A DNA stretch of 43,223 nt. Origin: an uncultured Sutterella sp. Its GTDB lineage: Bacteria > Pseudomonadota > Gammaproteobacteria > Burkholderiales > Burkholderiaceae_F. Below the pieces are notes generated by a model. The model searched no databases. It saw nothing but the letters and a program-made list of their open reading frames with translations, and was not told the DNA's origin. Position numbers and translations under genes: made by a program. The first letter of the stretch is position 1. Each line of letters opens with the position of its first letter. The DNA is taken from assembly GCA_905206365.1 (NCBI GenBank), contig CAJLHF010000015.1, forward strand, positions 1-43,223. The letters are read 5' to 3'. Below are positions 41,682-43,223 of the stretch, one piece after another.

Positions 41682-43019
41682 TTACATAAGGCCCGAAACG
41701 AGCACCGCGAGAACCAGGAGCGGCGAGACGACGAGCATCATCACGCGCAACCACAGGAACCAGCGGTTCGAGCGCGGTACGTCGCCCGCGATGTCCTGCG
41801 AAACCTTGGGCCAGCACCACCAACCCGCAAGGACCAGAATTACGAGGCCTCCGACGGGCAACGACAGGTTGCTCGTGAAAAAGTCGAAGAGGTCGAAGAA
41901 ATTCCGGTCGAAGAATTTCACGTCCGAAAGAAGGCCGAACGAGAGGCACGGCAACGCGCCCACGATCGCGAGTGCCACGGTCGAGAGCACCGCCGCGCTC
42001 GGGCGCGAGAGCTTCTTCTCGTCGACGAGGAATGCCACCAGAATCTCGATCATCGAGACCGACGAAGTAACTGCCGCCACCACGATGCAGAGGTAGAACA
42101 TGATCGCGAAGATCTGCCCGAAGGGAATCTGCGCGAAGACGGCGGGCATCGTGATGAAGGTGAGCCCGGGGCCCGCGGTCGGGTCGAGACCGAACGCGAA
42201 GACGCTCGGCATGATCATGAGGCCGCCGAGGAGGCTCGCGATGACGCCGAGGAACGCAATCCAGAGGCAGCCCGAGAGGAGGTTCGTCTTGCGGTCGAGG
42301 TACGACCCGTAGGTGAGCATGCAACCGCACCCGACGCAAAGCGAAAAGAACGTGAAGCCCATCGCGGCAAGAAGCCCGTCGAGCGTGAAGGCGTCGGGAT
42401 CGAACTTGAAGAGGAATTCGACGCCCGCCATCGCTCCGGGGAGCATGAGGCCGCGCACGATGAGAACGAGCATCATCACGAAAAGGAGCGGCATGAGGAT
42501 TTTGCTCACGCGCTCGATCCCCTTCGTCACGTCAAGCGCGACGATAAGGCCGTTGATGAGCAAAAAGAGCCACTGAAAGCCAAGCGCGGTGACGGGATTC
42601 GCCGTGAGTTCTTCAAAGTGCGCCCCGAGCTGGCTCTGGTCGGTGATGAGGCCCGTTCCCGTCAGCGCTTCGCAGAAGTACGCGATCGTCCAGCCGCCGA
42701 TGGCGGAATAAAAGCAAAGGACTAGAAAGCCCGTCAGCACGCCCAAATACCCGGCCGGTACGAAAATCGGACCGCCGAGACGACGATAGGCCGTGACGAT
42801 GCCGCCGCGGCCCGTACGCCCGAGGGCGATTTCCGCAACGAGCAACACGAGCCCCACCGTGAAGGTGAGCAACACGTAGGGAAAGAGAAAGACCGAGCCT
42901 CCGTTCGTCCCGGCCATGTAGGGGAACTTCCAGATGGCTCCGAGACCGACGGCCGCGCCGGCACTGGCCAACACGAAGCCGATGCGGCTCGTCCAGGTTT
43001 TGCGTTCTTCGAGCGACAT
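41682..43019 (-). CDS. NSS-family sodium-dependent transporter (paralogue 3)
   Basis: A 445-residue paralogue: TM1 SRIGFVLASAGAAVGLGAIW (Ala in place of the Ser of the other two in GSAVG), TM6 GLLAAMGFTFFSLCVGCGCMLTYGSYL with three Cys near the substrate site, and TM8 VTSSVSMIEILVAFLV. The gene is first in the order of transcription but probably separate from the others, because hairpins lie in each gap. No clear SD; the ATG at 43019 aligns with its paralogues. Confidence 0.92.
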   Translation of the reverse strand: MSLEERKTWTSRIGFVLASAGAAVGLGAIWKFPYMAGTNGGSVFLFPYVLLTFTVGLVLLVAEIALGRTGRGGIVTAYRRLGGPIFVPAGYLGVLTGFLVLCFYSAIGGWTIAYFCEALTGTGLITDQSQLGAHFEELTANPVTALGFQWLFLLINGLIVALDVTKGIERVSKILMPLLFVMMLVLIVRGLMLPGAMAGVEFLFKFDPDAFTLDGLLAAMGFTFFSLCVGCGCMLTYGSYLDRKTNLLSGCLWIAFLGVIASLLGGLMIMPSVFAFGLDPTAGPGLTFITMPAVFAQIPFGQIFAIMFYLCIVVAAVTSSVSMIEILVAFLVDEKKLSRPSAAVLSTVALAIVGALPCLSFGLLSDVKFFDRNFFDLFDFFTSNLSLPVGGLVILVLAGWWCWPKVSQDIAGDVPRSNRWFLWLRVMMLVVSPLLVLAVLVSGLM

Positions 43020-43104
43020 GGTGTGGATTTCGATTGGGGGTTGAAAAAAAAGAAGGAGGTCCGAAAGCGGCCTTTTGAGGCCGCAAGCGACCGTCCTTCA
43101 AACT

Positions 43105-43110
43105 ATTGTA
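43105..43110 (-). promoter_or_regulatory. candidate -10 of NSS paralogue 3
   Basis: The minus strand reads CCCTACAATAG; TACAAT matches the -10 consensus closely. The -35 region is GC-rich and not convincing. Transcription would begin about 80 bases before the ATG. Confidence 0.45.
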
Positions 43111-43189
43111 GGGGGCAAACGTGCGAAAGGGACGAAAAGGCGGGCTCGGGGTGCCCGTACCATCGATATTTACCCGACGTGCCGTAAAG

Positions 43190-43209
43190 CCCCGCCGTTC
43201 ACGGCGGGG
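43190..43209. repeat. GC-rich hairpin at the right edge, possible IS200/IS605-type end
   Basis: CCCCGCCG and CGGCGGGG flank TTCA. The surrounding GCCGTAAAGC and GATATAAGGC, read on the minus strand as CCTTATAT before the hairpin and CTTTACGGC after it, look from memory like the 3' ends of tnpB-type elements. The window stops 14 bases later, so no transposase can be seen. It may also be a plain terminator of a gene to the right. Confidence 0.3.
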
Positions 43210-43223
43210 ATATAAGGCACCCG

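Overview
The window looks like a chromosomal segment of a GC-rich Gram-negative bacterium. Lipoproteins, an outer-membrane porin, an entericidin-type lipoprotein and a Tat-exported flavoprotein show a double membrane. The protein set (YoaE-type TerC/CBS protein, beta-proteobacterial-style malate dehydrogenase, entericidin, Tat flavoprotein lacking a heme domain, repeated NSS symporters) fits a Burkholderiales host, perhaps a gut Sutterellaceae-like species. That taxonomic placement is inference; there is no rRNA in the window.

Layout. 1-520: the tail of a gene entering from the left, then a minus-strand tRNA-Arg(ACG)/tRNA-Ser(GCU) unit with its own promoter and terminator. 665-5806: a BMP/Nup-type nucleoside ABC importer (ATPase, two permeases, then a separately transcribed lipoprotein) behind a structured leader that hides the ribosome binding site. 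5953-10269: a YbaL/Kef-type antiporter, rmuC and an entericidin-like lipoprotein. 10327-13271: an alanine/glycine symporter, a 34-residue membrane ORF, a probable frameshifted remnant and a PIN-domain protein. 13514-18663: a YoaE-like protein, mdh and gltA (divergent), and a Crp/Fnr-type regulator. 18913-20490: a Tat-exported FAD oxidoreductase.

20698-27198 is a 2-aminoethylphosphonate (AEP) uptake and degradation cluster on the minus strand: ABC ATPase, fused double permease, binding lipoprotein, phnW, phnX and a SerB-like HAD phosphatase. A Pho-box-like direct repeat lies upstream, and strong hairpin terminators lie inside the cluster. Divergent from it are two tandem paralogous nitroreductases (27512-28814).

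At about 30003 a porin (minus strand) and an M3-peptidase-like gene (plus strand) meet head to head. Each lacks its 5' part, and homology on both sides runs up to the same few bases. This points to a deletion or an assembly join. The M3-like gene also lacks the HExxH zinc motif. 31485-38256 holds a repeat-containing periplasmic protein, a DinG/YoaA-type helicase, an RlmD-type 23S rRNA methyltransferase, a flavodoxin/ferredoxin fusion, a small membrane protein and a LysE-type exporter. 38505-43019 carries three consecutive paralogous NSS sodium symporters, each with its own hairpin. The window ends in a hairpin that resembles the end of an IS200/IS605-type element.

No CRISPR array, prophage, complete insertion sequence or clear new multigene system was found. 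The most unusual items are the truncated head-to-head pair, the SD-sequestering leader, the Pho-box-like AEP operon with internal terminators, and the metal-site-less M3 protein.
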